Shown: positions 17,037 through 27,617, numbered from the stretch's first letter. The stretch: 64,000 nt of DNA from an uncultured Eudoraea sp. (GCA_947258405.1 CAMYIE010000006.1:19077-83076), one strand, 5' to 3'. The notes: a model not told the origin generated them from the sequence alone. Numbers and translations: made by a program.

Positions 17037-19430
17037 TTAAAGCGGCCTAAATATAAGTAAAGATTTGGAAGAGTTCATAATCTCCTCCTTATTCATCATC
17101 ATTTTTCGATATTCTCCCCTGTTATACATTTTAGCCTGATCTTCATAATGATCGCTAAATGGATTTCCGGACTGCCCGGTTGGTAAAATACTCCATCCAT
17201 TTTCAATGTCGGAAAAGTCGATTACCCTGCGCGTAGACGGGCCTGAATACACCTGGAATGTGCTGGTGGTGTCGTACTTAAAAGCCATATTATTGATCAC
17301 TTCCCGGGTTCCATCAATCGGAAATGGTCCCGAATTAAAAAAGGATCTGAGGGACGGTACCTCCCCTATCGGATGCTTGTGCTCTAATATGTGAATCGCA
17401 CCCCACTTCCATTCATCGGTGTCTGGTCCTAGATCTTCGTATAGGGAGTCGAAAGCCAATCTGAGGGACCTGTTGATAATATCGATCTGTGTTTCCTTTT
17501 GATCTTCGGTCTGCACATCGTCCCACCAAATAGATTCTTTATTAGAGATCATTGGGGCTATTAGTCTTTTGATCAGGTGAGTTGACAGGAGTTGAGAAAA
17601 TCGTTCTTGGCCCAATTCGTCCTCCAGCGTGTTCTTTAGGATGTAGTAGATCCACCGATGATAAATTGTTGGTTCGAGCTGAACAACCTCATAGGAGCCA
17701 TCCCATTGAAAGAGCATATCCAGGATTGCTGCCTCAGTTTCATTTAGCGGCTCTTTGTCTACATTCATCAATAAAACCCTGGTTATCTCGGGGTTTACCG
17801 CCGAAACTACATCGGTAACCATATGGGCTACTTCCTCTTTATTCCAATTATCCTTTGCTTCGAGCAGTTTTACGATTCGCCTGGCACGGTTTTCAGGCAG
17901 GTAATAACCAGGATAAAGCATACCGGCAATTGAATCGGGCTGGTTATTGGCTGAATATACATAGTTCCAGGGTGGATTTACAGCCTGTGGATTATGTTCG
18001 AAATCGAGGTAATTTACCAGTTTAGTGCTATTAGACCTCCCATCCATGATCAATTTGGTGTTCAGGGAATCAGGGATGTCATATAATTTGGCGGTAGCCC
18101 ACCAGGCGATATTTCCTTTGGCATCTCCATACATTATATTCAGGCCCGGGGCATGAATATCGGGCAGTGACGCACTAAACTCTTCGATATTCCTGCCATG
18201 GCTCATTCGATATAAGGCTTCCAGGAGCTTATTTTCATATTGGGTGTAAATCCAATGAACACTTACAGGGGTATCTCCCTTGATCTGATCTGCAATATCG
18301 TTGAGAATAGGGCCGTTTTTCGATTTGTTGTATGAAAAAGACACCTCTGCACTGTCCTTAACAACTATCTCTCTGTTTACCACTTCAAAAGTCTCGTAAC
18401 CGTCTTCCGTAAGATATCGTGTACTATCGTTGGGATGGAGCTCTTCGTGGTAAAAATTCAGGTCATCATTTTCGAACATGGTAATCCCGTAAGCCAGATT
18501 CCTGTCGTGAGCCAGAAGAGGAAAAGGGATGCCTGCGATATGGTAGCCATATTTCTCGTAATCCGGACTAACCACATGTGCTTCGTACCATACCGAAGGC
18601 TGAGCGAAGCCAATATGAGGGTCGTTGGCAAGGATCACCTTACCATCTTTTGTTTTTGCCGGAGCAAGAACCCAACTATTGCTACCGATAAAAGAGGGTA
18701 CGGGTAATTTCTCCAGGGCCTCATTCACCGTAGAGACCATCGCGACAAGTGTCTCTTTGTCTTCTTTTGGATTATAATTACGAATCCATTCTGTATTGGG
18801 ATCTACACTGATTCCCAGATCTAAGGTGTATTCATTACCCAGACTATTGTAAATATCGGTAAGAAGTGGATCGGTTTTAAGGCCCATGGCAAAACTAAAG
18901 GCCATATACCCTATAACATTATGTATATCCTCCAGGGTAAAAGGAGATTTATCAACTCCTGTTAGATAAAATTCTACCGGGGTGGGGCCGGTTTCTATAA
19001 ATCGATTGATGCCGGCAAGGTAATTGCGAGCCATTATAACACTCCTGGCATCGGGTTCCAGCTGTGATACCGTTTTCTGCGTTGCATCGTCAATCCCGAG
19101 GGACAGAAAGAATTTGTCAGTAGATACCAGGTCTCGTCCAAACACTTCTGAGAGTTGTCCTTTTGCAATCCTTCGTAACAGCTCCATCTGCCATAAACGA
19201 TCTTGTGCATGAACATAGCCCAATATGCGAACAGCATCCTCTTCACTGTTGGAAAAGATATGCGGAATTCCATATTCGTCGTAGTACACTTTGACTTCTT
19301 CCTCAATGCCCGGAAAATCGATTTCTCCAGCATAATCGGGCTTTAAGGATTGTACAATAAAATAACCCACAACGCCAAATACAACGAAAATGACAAGCAG
19401 AATCCGTAAAATTCTTCTGATATATTTCAA
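17037..19430 (-). CDS. Penicillin acylase family Ntn-hydrolase
   Basis: The 797-residue product belongs to the penicillin amidase (S45) family. These are periplasmic N-terminal-nucleophile amidases that mature by autocatalytic cleavage. The N-terminus has a membrane helix (ILRILLVIFVVFGVVGYFIV). Family motifs include VYYDEYGIPHIFSNSEEDA and GYVHAQDRLWQMELLRR. The nucleophile is Ser250 in IGSNSWVLAP, preceded by Gly as required for cleavage, and the oxyanion-site Asn lies in YSANNQ. Related enzymes cleave beta-lactam side chains or N-acyl-homoserine lactones; the substrate here is not determined. A terminator follows, so it is probably monocistronic. Confidence 0.93.
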   Translation of the reverse strand: MKYIRRILRILLVIFVVFGVVGYFIVQSLKPDYAGEIDFPGIEEEVKVYYDEYGIPHIFSNSEEDAVRILGYVHAQDRLWQMELLRRIAKGQLSEVFGRDLVSTDKFFLSLGIDDATQKTVSQLEPDARSVIMARNYLAGINRFIETGPTPVEFYLTGVDKSPFTLEDIHNVIGYMAFSFAMGLKTDPLLTDIYNSLGNEYTLDLGISVDPNTEWIRNYNPKEDKETLVAMVSTVNEALEKLPVPSFIGSNSWVLAPAKTKDGKVILANDPHIGFAQPSVWYEAHVVSPDYEKYGYHIAGIPFPLLAHDRNLAYGITMFENDDLNFYHEELHPNDSTRYLTEDGYETFEVVNREIVVKDSAEVSFSYNKSKNGPILNDIADQIKGDTPVSVHWIYTQYENKLLEALYRMSHGRNIEEFSASLPDIHAPGLNIMYGDAKGNIAWWATAKLYDIPDSLNTKLIMDGRSNSTKLVNYLDFEHNPQAVNPPWNYVYSANNQPDSIAGMLYPGYYLPENRARRIVKLLEAKDNWNKEEVAHMVTDVVSAVNPEITRVLLMNVDKEPLNETEAAILDMLFQWDGSYEVVQLEPTIYHRWIYYILKNTLEDELGQERFSQLLSTHLIKRLIAPMISNKESIWWDDVQTEDQKETQIDIINRSLRLAFDSLYEDLGPDTDEWKWGAIHILEHKHPIGEVPSLRSFFNSGPFPIDGTREVINNMAFKYDTTSTFQVYSGPSTRRVIDFSDIENGWSILPTGQSGNPFSDHYEDQAKMYNRGEYRKMMMNKEEIMNSSKSLLIFRPL

Positions 19431-19478
19431 GATCTTTCTTTTCGATTAAAGATAGACCTTATTGGAAGATATAAAAAC

Positions 19479-21479
19479 TCAATTATCCAATGCAGTACTC
19501 CATTTAGAATCGGACTGATGGAAATTTTCAAGGCCTTTTTTCAACCAATCCCTGTAGGTATCAGCGTCTGTATTCTGAATAGAGGTAGTCAACACTTCGA
19601 GTTCTGGTGATAAAAGCACATAATAGGGTTGTGATGCTGCGCCAAAGTTGACCGTCTGGAATGTACCCCACTTTTCCCCAATTGTATTGATGGTCTTAAT
19701 ATTGCCCGATTTAAATTCGAAATTGAACTGTTCCTCTTCTGCCAGGGGTGTACGGTCATCGATATATAATGAGATCAGTATAAATTCGTCCTTTATCAAT
19801 GAATAAACAGCCGGATCGCTCCAGACCTTTTCTTCCATTTTACGACAATTAACACAGGCCCAGCCTGTAAAGTCGAGTAGAATAGGTTTCTTTGATTCCT
19901 TTGCCTGGGCGATCCCAGGTTCAAAATCCTTATAACAATCCAGGCCCAGTGGGCAATTGGAACTACTTTCTACAACCGAATAAAAATCAGGTGGCGGGAA
20001 TCCACTAAGATGTTTTAGAGAGGTGTAATTCAAAGCCCCGGACAATAAATAGATCGAGAAAAAGATGCTTAAAAGTCCCATTCCTTTACGAAGACCTGAT
20101 ATCCTCGCTTTTTTAGGCTCATGAGGAAACCTGATCAGGCCCAAGAGATATAGGGCCAGGAGCAGGAAAAGCAAGATCCAGACACCGAGAAATACTTCAC
20201 GCTTGAGTATCCCCCAATTCCCTACCAGATCGGCATTCGAGAGGAATTTAAAAGCCAGTGCGAGTTCTAAAAAGCCCAGAAAAACCTTTACTGTATTCAT
20301 CCATGATCCCGACTTTGGGATCGAATTCAGCCATGATGGGAAAAGTGCAAATAGACCAAAGGGAAGGGCTAGCGCCAATCCAAATCCGGTCATTCCGGCC
20401 GTTAAATTAGTGGCAACATCTCCGATGGATAATGTGGTGCTTCCCAATAAACCGCCTAAGATCGGGCCGGTACATGAGAAAGAAACAATGGCCAGTGTAA
20501 CTGCCATAAAAAAGATGCCGAGAGCTCCTCCTGCCCTGGAAGAAACCGCATCCATTTTGTTAGCCCAGGAATTAGGCAAGGTGAGCTCATAATAGCCAAA
20601 AAATGAAAAGGCAAAAAACACAAAAATGATGAAGAATAAAATGTTGACCCAAATATTGGTAGCGATCGTGTTAAGAATTTGGGAATCAATAGTATCGAAA
20701 GCATGAAAGGGAAGACTTAGCAAAAAATAAATGAGCACGATACAGAAACCATAAAAAATTGCATTGGCCACTCCCCTACTTTTATTTTGAACCCGTTTGG
20801 TAAAAAATGATACGGTAAGAGGAATCATTGGAAAGACACATGGTGTCAGCAGCGCGATAAGACCTCCGATAAATCCGAGTCCAAATACAGTCCACAAACC
20901 ATTTTTAGATTTTGAATCGAACCCATTGGCCCCAGAAAGCATTTCTTTATTTTTCAAATCCAGCCTGAGAGAATTACCGAGTAATTCACTGTTCGCATCA
21001 ACCGTTTTCTTATCTGCGGCAGCCGTACTTCCATCGAGCGATAAACTAAAATCTATTTCCATAGGTATACAAACTTCCTTGCATACCTGGTAGAATAAAC
21101 TAACATTTACCTGCCTGAGTTGGGGAGAAAGAGGCTTTATTTTTTGTTTGAACAAGGCTTCCACTTTAAAGAAGGTCTCCTCAACACCGAAAATTTCACT
21201 AAAGGCAGTTTGTGTAGGCCCTTCTTCTGTATTACCTATCAACTCGTATGTTTCGCCAGCATTTTCAAAAATAAACTCGCTGGGCAACGATCCTCCTTCA
21301 GCCGTAAATTGTGAATAAACATGCCAGCCTTCAAGGATCTGACCTTTAAAAGTGAGTTCATAGGTTCCATCTCCTATATCCCTGACTTCATGAGTCCATT
21401 GAACAGGATCTTCTTCGTTTTGCGCCATCGCTCCGATCCAGGTCGAGGATCCTAATAAAATGAGTAAAATATATTTCAT
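19479..21479 (-). CDS. dsbD: Thiol:disulfide interchange protein DsbD
   Basis: The 666-residue protein carries electrons from cytoplasmic thioredoxin to periplasmic thiol proteins. It has a signal peptide, an N-terminal DsbD-alpha-like domain with the pair FYQVCKEVCIP near 137-145, and eight predicted membrane helices with the two redox Cys in LLTPCVFPMIPLT and SFSCTGPILGG. A C-terminal thioredoxin domain has the active site WACVNCRKM near residue 541 and the cis-Pro loop SQPYYVLLSP. All six functional cysteines are present. The start overlaps the stop of tilS by 4 bases, so tilS-dsbD form a coupled pair. Confidence 0.94.
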   Translation of the reverse strand: MKYILLILLGSSTWIGAMAQNEEDPVQWTHEVRDIGDGTYELTFKGQILEGWHVYSQFTAEGGSLPSEFIFENAGETYELIGNTEEGPTQTAFSEIFGVEETFFKVEALFKQKIKPLSPQLRQVNVSLFYQVCKEVCIPMEIDFSLSLDGSTAAADKKTVDANSELLGNSLRLDLKNKEMLSGANGFDSKSKNGLWTVFGLGFIGGLIALLTPCVFPMIPLTVSFFTKRVQNKSRGVANAIFYGFCIVLIYFLLSLPFHAFDTIDSQILNTIATNIWVNILFFIIFVFFAFSFFGYYELTLPNSWANKMDAVSSRAGGALGIFFMAVTLAIVSFSCTGPILGGLLGSTTLSIGDVATNLTAGMTGFGLALALPFGLFALFPSWLNSIPKSGSWMNTVKVFLGFLELALAFKFLSNADLVGNWGILKREVFLGVWILLFLLLALYLLGLIRFPHEPKKARISGLRKGMGLLSIFFSIYLLSGALNYTSLKHLSGFPPPDFYSVVESSSNCPLGLDCYKDFEPGIAQAKESKKPILLDFTGWACVNCRKMEEKVWSDPAVYSLIKDEFILISLYIDDRTPLAEEEQFNFEFKSGNIKTINTIGEKWGTFQTVNFGAASQPYYVLLSPELEVLTTSIQNTDADTYRDWLKKGLENFHQSDSKWSTALDN

Positions 21480-22783
21480 CCCAACAGCTTAATACGAATT
21501 ATTTCTTTGGTCTTCTGGCCAACCTTGAAGCGCTCATCTGCCCGCCTGCCGATCACCCATAGGAGGCGGTCTCCTGAGAACAAAAGCCATTGTCTCTCTT
21601 TTTCCAGGGCGTTCATTTTCTGATCCTTAAAATATTTAGACACCAGTTTCTTTCCTCCCAGTCCCAAAGGGTAAAAATAGTCCCCTTTTCTCCATTTTCT
21701 TATTGCCAACCTATGGTTTAACGTTTCTTTATCAACATATAGTATTTTATCCGATAAGCTGCCGATAGACGGCACCTCGTCGATGATCATAGAAACTGGC
21801 TTGATAACCTCACCGGCCTGGGGATTAATAAAATAGGTCTGATCATCAATTGTTTCACACCTGGAGAGCAGAAGATCATCACGATCCTTGACAAGCCTAT
21901 GTGAACTGGAACTGATCTGTTTCCCGCTGGGCGCGTTTAACAGATCGGCAATGCTGTCCCAATCAGTAAATCCGTAATCGCTTAATAGTGCATAGAGATA
22001 CGCCTCTAAAGGTTGTAGCTTTCTTAAAGATTCGATGGTAATACTTAAATACCCATCGGTTTCTCTAAAAAGCTCTTTTCTGATTTGTTCGAGCTCAACC
22101 TTTAATATAGCCTTCATGGCCTGAAGATTGGATTGCGTCTTCTTAAAATTTTGAAGGAATGTTGGATGTAGCTCCTTTAAAACAGGAACCAGCTCGTGTC
22201 TGATCTTGTTTCGCAGATATACCGACTCACGATTGCTACTGTCTTCACGCCATTGTAGTTTTTCATCTCTTGCAAAAGCTTCAATATCGTTCCGGGAAAA
22301 AATAAGCAGCGGTCTGTATACCAGATCGGTTTGGGCCGGTATACCGGTAAGTCCTGCTAAACCTGTTGAACGCGAAAGATTAATGATAAATGTCTCCAGG
22401 GCATCATCAGCATGATGTGCGGTTAGTACCCGGGTATATGGTTCAGATTCGATCAGTTCCTCAAACCAGCTATAGCGCAAGGCTCTTGCCGCAATTTGAA
22501 CTGATTGTTTAGTTTCTTCAACATATTTTCTTGTATCAAAGTGTTTTAAATGAAAAGGAACGTCGAGCTGTTTAGCGAGATCTTCCACAAAATGAGCATC
22601 CTGATCGCTCTCTTCTCCCCTCAATTGGAAATTACAATGTGCCAGTGCAAAGTTATATCCAGAGCGTGAACAGAGATGTGAGAGAACCACTGAATCTACT
22701 CCGCCGCTGCACGCTACCAAGAATTTTGTTTTGGATGGGTCGGGGAATGATTCTGCAATATGGGCCTGGAATTGTTTTATCAC
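21476..22783 (-). CDS. tilS: tRNA(Ile)-lysidine synthetase TilS
   Basis: This 435-residue PP-loop enzyme attaches lysine to C34 of tRNA-Ile(CAU) and changes both its charging and its decoding. The ATP-binding loop CSGGVDS is at residues 25-31. HCNFQLRGEESDQDAHFVE and TAHHADDALETF are the canonical N-domain motifs. A central helical domain and a C-terminal TilS_C domain (LAIRKWRKGDYFYPLGLGGKK) follow. Length and domain order are normal. It is the first gene of a pair with dsbD. Confidence 0.96.
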   Translation of the reverse strand: MIKQFQAHIAESFPDPSKTKFLVACSGGVDSVVLSHLCSRSGYNFALAHCNFQLRGEESDQDAHFVEDLAKQLDVPFHLKHFDTRKYVEETKQSVQIAARALRYSWFEELIESEPYTRVLTAHHADDALETFIINLSRSTGLAGLTGIPAQTDLVYRPLLIFSRNDIEAFARDEKLQWREDSSNRESVYLRNKIRHELVPVLKELHPTFLQNFKKTQSNLQAMKAILKVELEQIRKELFRETDGYLSITIESLRKLQPLEAYLYALLSDYGFTDWDSIADLLNAPSGKQISSSSHRLVKDRDDLLLSRCETIDDQTYFINPQAGEVIKPVSMIIDEVPSIGSLSDKILYVDKETLNHRLAIRKWRKGDYFYPLGLGGKKLVSKYFKDQKMNALEKERQWLLFSGDRLLWVIGRRADERFKVGQKTKEIIRIKLLG

Positions 22784-22829
22784 CCTGCAAAATTAACTAA
22801 GAATAATTTGATGCTTTAGTTTTAGCGAA

Positions 22830-24134
22830 CTATTTTACATCGTCCTTTTCAAGCACCAATCGCATTGCCTTGGCTTTCAACAGACATTCCTGATATTCCT
22901 TTTCCGGTAGCGCTTTTGCCGTAATAGCGCTCCCTACAGAAAAAGATAAGTATTGACGCTTATGATTATACAGTATACTTCGAATAACAACATTAAAATC
23001 GAAATTCTTATCCGGTTCGAAATAACCAACAGCCCCGCTATACAATCCGCGTTTAGTCCGTTCTAATTCCTCAATTATTTTCATTGCGGAATATTTAGGA
23101 GCGCCGGTCATACTCCCCATAGGAAAAGTTGCTTTTAAAAGATCTGCTGGGTGTGTGTTCTTTGCTACTGTGGCTTCTATCGTAGAAATCATTTGATGGA
23201 CCTGTTCGAAGGAGTAAACCTTGCAAAGCTCCTTAACTTTAACGCTACCCTTCAGGGCAAATTTGGAAAGGTCGTTGCGCACCAGGTCTACGATCATAAT
23301 ATTCTCCGCTCGTTCCTTAGGGTCGCTACCCAGATCCTTTTTCAGTTGTTCATCCTCAGCACTATCTGATGACCGCCTGGCTGTTCCCTTGATCGGCTGA
23401 GAAACCAAAAGGTCTCCCTGCTTTTTTAAAAAACGTTCAGGGGATGCAGAGATAAGATACAGTGGGCCAATTTTCAGATATGCTGCAAATGGTGGTCTGG
23501 AGATTTTATTAAGGCGGCGGTAGGCAGTAACGGGATCGATAATTGTCTGCTGAGCGTAGAACTCCTGACAAAAATTTGCTTCATAAATATTCCCTCGCTG
23601 AATATGCTTAAGCATTTGACCGACCTTATGGTAATACGTCTCTTTAAACATCCTCATACGGATCTTTATCGGATCATGAGTGGCCGGGACAGCTTCTTTG
23701 TCATTAGAATTGATCTTTTCAATATCGTCCAAAACTTCCTCCTGGCAGGAGGACAGGTAAAGGAATTCCGCCATCTGGTCTTTTATTCGTATGATTTTTT
23801 TTGGTTGGAAAAAATAAAGGTCAGGAAATCCCAACCCGTCGTATCCATTTGAAGACAGGTCTTCCAAATCGTTTTTTAGGTCATAGGATAAATAACCAAA
23901 TATCCAATCTTCGGTCTGGTCTATAAATTCCTTTAGTTTTAAGAAAGCTCCTTTTGCCTGGTATTGAATTGAGGAGGCTGCCCCAACGGCCAAAATACCA
24001 TCCTTGCTGCCATAGATATCCTTATGATCGTTGCTGTCCAGCCAAACCACCTCATTATAGCCCTGTGCCCATAGCAGAAGCCGCCGTTTAAAGGCACTTT
24101 TGTCTTTAATCCGGTAATGGTAGGCCGTACGCAA
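22830..24134 (-). CDS. pabB: Aminodeoxychorismate synthase component I (PabB-type)
   Basis: This 434-residue chorismate-utilising enzyme acts in folate synthesis, aminating chorismate to 4-amino-4-deoxychorismate. The motif QPIKGTARR carries the lysine typical of PabB, where anthranilate synthase TrpE has Ala. ASPERFLKK, DLVRNDLSK and PMGSMTGAPKYSAMKIIEELE are the chorismate-binding signatures. The N-terminal domain is of the normal type. The glutamine amidotransferase subunit PabA is not nearby. It starts 4 bases after the FMN reductase gene ends, so both are probably co-transcribed. Confidence 0.9.
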   Translation of the reverse strand: MRTAYHYRIKDKSAFKRRLLLWAQGYNEVVWLDSNDHKDIYGSKDGILAVGAASSIQYQAKGAFLKLKEFIDQTEDWIFGYLSYDLKNDLEDLSSNGYDGLGFPDLYFFQPKKIIRIKDQMAEFLYLSSCQEEVLDDIEKINSNDKEAVPATHDPIKIRMRMFKETYYHKVGQMLKHIQRGNIYEANFCQEFYAQQTIIDPVTAYRRLNKISRPPFAAYLKIGPLYLISASPERFLKKQGDLLVSQPIKGTARRSSDSAEDEQLKKDLGSDPKERAENIMIVDLVRNDLSKFALKGSVKVKELCKVYSFEQVHQMISTIEATVAKNTHPADLLKATFPMGSMTGAPKYSAMKIIEELERTKRGLYSGAVGYFEPDKNFDFNVVIRSILYNHKRQYLSFSVGSAITAKALPEKEYQECLLKAKAMRLVLEKDDVK

Positions 24135-24138
24135 CGCG

Positions 24139-24666
24139 CTATTTCTTTGAGAGGAAGACTTTTAGAGCATTCTTATGCTCCGTGGCAAGATCGGAATCTA
24201 CAATCCCTTGTTTAGGATCAAAAGTCTCATAAAAAGAGGGTAAAGAAAATGTAGCTGCCACCTCACCCCCAAAACGAACAACCATCTTTTCCACAATTCC
24301 CAAAGCACCGATAGCACCTCTTCCACCGGGGGAGGCAGACATCAAAAACACTTTTTTACCGTCTAAGAAATTCCGCTCTAACCTGGACAACCAGTCGATT
24401 AAATTTTTAAAGTAGGCAGAGGGGTTGCTATTGTGTTCATTAACTGAAATAATAAGCCCTTCAGAATTCCTGATATCATCGCGTAGTTCCATCAGTGAAT
24501 TTGAAAATCCCTTGGCTTTCTCATAGTCCTCACTGTACATTGGGAAAGGATAATTGGCCATATTCAGAACCTGTACTGTGCTGTCTGAGACCAAACCGGC
24601 AGTAAATTTTACCAATTTATAATTTATGGAGGCCGGCGAATTGCTTCCGGCAAATGCTAATATCAT
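24139..24666 (-). CDS. NADPH-dependent FMN reductase family protein
   Basis: I use ATG 24666, giving MILAFAGSNSPASINYKLVK, which is the flavodoxin-like phosphate-binding loop right at the N-terminus. The longer frame to 24876 would run into the divergent gene start. This yields 175 residues, the usual length. SVNEHNSNPSAYFKNLIDWL and SASPGGRGAIGALG are the other family motifs. It would reduce FMN or quinones with NAD(P)H in the cytoplasm. It precedes pabB in the same unit. Confidence 0.9.
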   Translation of the reverse strand: MILAFAGSNSPASINYKLVKFTAGLVSDSTVQVLNMANYPFPMYSEDYEKAKGFSNSLMELRDDIRNSEGLIISVNEHNSNPSAYFKNLIDWLSRLERNFLDGKKVFLMSASPGGRGAIGALGIVEKMVVRFGGEVAATFSLPSFYETFDPKQGIVDSDLATEHKNALKVFLSKK

Positions 24667-24798
24667 TTTGTGAGTGTTTCGATTTACTGGCGAAAATACC
24701 CCAAATACGGCTTTTATGCGAGTATTTTGTCTAATTTTGCCCTCGAAAACATCCAAATACCCTGTCGGGCAAGTATATAGAGAGAGGAAGAGATAACT

Positions 24799-25986
24799 AT
24801 GGGAAGTAAAACTGCACGACTGTTTTTCATTGACGCCATGCGGGCTTGGGCGATCCTGATGATGTTGCAGGGGCATTTTGTAGATGGATTGCTGGAAGAG
24901 AGTTTTAGAGATCCGGATAGTAGTGTTTACAGCATATGGAAATATTTTAGGGGAATTACCGCCCCGGTATTTTTTACGGTTTCGGGATTTATCTTTACCT
25001 ATCTACTTATCCGTGTACCTCAAAAAGGGCTGGACAATCCACGGGTTTTTAAAGGCATCCGCAGAGGTATTCAATTACTTTTTATCGGCTATTTGCTAAG
25101 GCTTAATTTCTTTGGTCTTTTTAATGGTGAGATGTACGAGACTTTTTATCTGGTGGATGTCTTGCACATCATCGGCTTGTCGATATTGGGAATAGTTGCA
25201 TTGTACTTACTTACTTATTCAAGGCCGCGGGTCACATTTGCTTCAATTCTTTTATGTGTCACGGTACTTTTGTTCACTTTAGAGCCAGTCTATAGTCAGT
25301 GGACATTTGCATTTATGCCAGATGCCGTGGCCAATTACTTTACCAGGGCTAATGGTTCGGTTTTTAGTATTATACCCTGGTTTGGATATGCAACTTTTGG
25401 TGCATTCAGCTCTGTGGTATTTACCAAATTCAGGGACTATAAATACCTATATCCGGTTTCCATTGGGATCAGCCTGGCCGCAGGATTGAGTCTTATCTTT
25501 TATTCTTCACAGGTACTTATGGCGCTCCATGGCCTTACCGGAGTGCAGTTGTTTCAAGGGATTCACTCCAATAATTACCTGTTTATACGATTGGGAGACG
25601 TCTTTATAGTATTTGCTGCTTTTATGATGCTAAGGCATCTGCTTACTGGCACAACGATTCTGAGGATCGGTCAGAACACTTTGTCGATCTATGTAATTCA
25701 CTTTATTATACTTTATGGAAGTTTTACAGGCCTTGGACTGTATCGATTCTTTCATAACAGCCTTTCTCCAAGTGTCGTTATCCCAGGAGCTCTACTATTC
25801 ATGATTTGCTGTGCATATACGGCCTTATGGTATTCACGACATGAACAGACCATAAAAATACATATATCCAGGGCGGTTGCCCAAATTGGACAATCTACAG
25901 AACCTTATGTTACTCATGCTATTAGATATAGCAGGATCTTCATTTATCGGTTTTTAAGGTCAATATTCGCCAGGGTAAGACCGTGA
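24799..25986 (+). CDS. Membrane acyltransferase, heparan-alpha-glucosaminide N-acetyltransferase-like
   Basis: The 395-residue integral membrane protein has about ten predicted helices. The N-terminus FFIDAMRAWAILMMLQGHFVD and the following RGITAPVFFTVSGFIFTYLL match the HGSNAT_cat/DUF1624 group, relatives of acyltransferase 3, with the characteristic Asp and His. Such proteins transfer acyl groups across the membrane, often onto sugars. The basic C-terminal tail (YSRIFIYRFLRSIFARVRP) is probably cytoplasmic. It is divergent from the FMN reductase gene and stands alone. The acceptor is unknown. Confidence 0.82.
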   Translation: MGSKTARLFFIDAMRAWAILMMLQGHFVDGLLEESFRDPDSSVYSIWKYFRGITAPVFFTVSGFIFTYLLIRVPQKGLDNPRVFKGIRRGIQLLFIGYLLRLNFFGLFNGEMYETFYLVDVLHIIGLSILGIVALYLLTYSRPRVTFASILLCVTVLLFTLEPVYSQWTFAFMPDAVANYFTRANGSVFSIIPWFGYATFGAFSSVVFTKFRDYKYLYPVSIGISLAAGLSLIFYSSQVLMALHGLTGVQLFQGIHSNNYLFIRLGDVFIVFAAFMMLRHLLTGTTILRIGQNTLSIYVIHFIILYGSFTGLGLYRFFHNSLSPSVVIPGALLFMICCAYTALWYSRHEQTIKIHISRAVAQIGQSTEPYVTHAIRYSRIFIYRFLRSIFARVRP

Positions 25987-26081
25987 CCTCTTCATTTTAC
26001 TTTTATATTTTTCTCTGTTTAAAACAGAGTATTCAAGATAAGTGCGACCCAAATACGATGTCTTGTTGAGGAGGTATTTGT

Positions 26082-27488
26082 TTAAATATGCAGCGGTCTA
26101 TTCTCTGTAGCCGCCAACGCTGCTTCTTTAACTGCCTCGGCATATGTAGGGTGGGCATGGCTCATCCTCGCGATATCTTCAGCTGAAGCTCTGAACTCCA
26201 TAGCAGTTACGGCTTCTGTTATCAGATCAGCACAACGGGCACCTATCATATGTACTCCAAGCACTTCATCTGTGGTCTTATCAGCAAGGATCTTGACAAA
26301 ACCATCGATATCCATACTGGCCCGTGATCTTCCCAAAGCTCGCATCGGAAACTGACCTGATTTATAATCTATCCCCTCTTCTTTAAGCTGCTCCTCGGTT
26401 TTTCCTACCGCTGCCACCTCCGGCCAGGTATAAACCACGCCAGGGATCAGATTATAATCAATATGAGGCTTCTGACCTGCGATCAATTCTGCCACCATTG
26501 TACCTTCCTCTTCAGCCTTGTGAGCGAGCATCGCACCGCGAACTACATCGCCTATGGCATAGATATGATCCACATTGGTCTGTAAATGTTCGTTCACCTC
26601 TACCCTGCCCTTCTCATCCAATTTCACTCCGGCAGCCTCGGCATTTAATCCTTCGGTATATGGCTTTCTGCCAACGGAAACCAAACAGTAGTCGCCCTGG
26701 AACTCAACTTCTTTGCCATTTTTATCATCTGCTGTGACTTTAACCACATTATTTTTTCTTTCTACCCCCTTGACTTTATGTGAGAGGAAAAATTTCATTT
26801 TTTGCTTTTTCAGCACTTTCATCAACTCTTTAGATAGCCCTCCATCCATACCAGGAATAATACGATCCAAAAATTCGATCACGGTAACTTCCGCACCCAG
26901 TCTTTTGTATACCTGACCGAGTTCCAGCCCAATTACACCACCACCGATAATGATCATATGTTTTGGGATCTCCTTGAGTTTTAAGGCCTCTGTAGAAGTA
27001 ATAATTCGTTCCTTGTCTAGAGTGATAAAGGGGAGTGATGCCGGTTTAGAGCCCGTAGCTATGATGATATTCTTACCTTCAATAACCTCTGCCTTGCTTC
27101 TTCCTTTTTTAATGGATATTTCATTGGCGCCCTTAAAACTACCATGGCCTTCATAAACATCGATCTTGTTCTTATCCATCAAGAACTGTATTCCCTTTGT
27201 CGTCTGATCGACAACAGCTTGTTTACGGGCGATCATTTTTTTGAGGTTTACCTTAACTTCACCAGCAATGTCTATCCCATGTGTCTCAAAATGTTTAACA
27301 GCATCCTCATAATGATGACTCGAATCTAATAAAGCCTTGGAAGGAATACAGCCCACATTAAGGCAGGTTCCCCCCAGAGTAGAATACTTTTCAACTATCG
27401 CTGTTTTCATCCCCAGCTGGGCACATCTGATGGCTGCCACATAACCGCCTGGTCCTGAGCCAACTATCACTACATCGTATTTAGACAT
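26082..27488 (-). CDS. lpdA: Dihydrolipoyl dehydrogenase (E3)
   Basis: The 468-residue flavoprotein reoxidises dihydrolipoamide in the 2-oxoacid dehydrogenase and glycine-cleavage complexes. The FAD site is VGSGPGGYVAAI, the redox disulfide GGTCLNVGC has C42 and C47, the NAD motif is IIGGGVIGLELGQVYKRLG, and the second FAD motif IYAIGDVVRG follows. The C-terminal catalytic His-Glu pair is in HAHPTYAEAVKEAAL. Every key residue is in place. The gene is isolated; E1 and E2 are not in the window, as is usual when one E3 serves several complexes. Confidence 0.97.
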   Translation of the reverse strand: MSKYDVVIVGSGPGGYVAAIRCAQLGMKTAIVEKYSTLGGTCLNVGCIPSKALLDSSHHYEDAVKHFETHGIDIAGEVKVNLKKMIARKQAVVDQTTKGIQFLMDKNKIDVYEGHGSFKGANEISIKKGRSKAEVIEGKNIIIATGSKPASLPFITLDKERIITSTEALKLKEIPKHMIIIGGGVIGLELGQVYKRLGAEVTVIEFLDRIIPGMDGGLSKELMKVLKKQKMKFFLSHKVKGVERKNNVVKVTADDKNGKEVEFQGDYCLVSVGRKPYTEGLNAEAAGVKLDEKGRVEVNEHLQTNVDHIYAIGDVVRGAMLAHKAEEEGTMVAELIAGQKPHIDYNLIPGVVYTWPEVAAVGKTEEQLKEEGIDYKSGQFPMRALGRSRASMDIDGFVKILADKTTDEVLGVHMIGARCADLITEAVTAMEFRASAEDIARMSHAHPTYAEAVKEAALAATENRPLHI

Positions 27489-27617
27489 ATGAATTGAGTT
27501 TTATTCTATTTCACCTAAGTGACCGGTCGAAGGCTCAAAAGTACGAATGTTTTATGGTTGTGCCAACGGAAGAAATACGCTCATAATTTAAAACCACTAA
27601 GCTAAAAGAGTATCTGA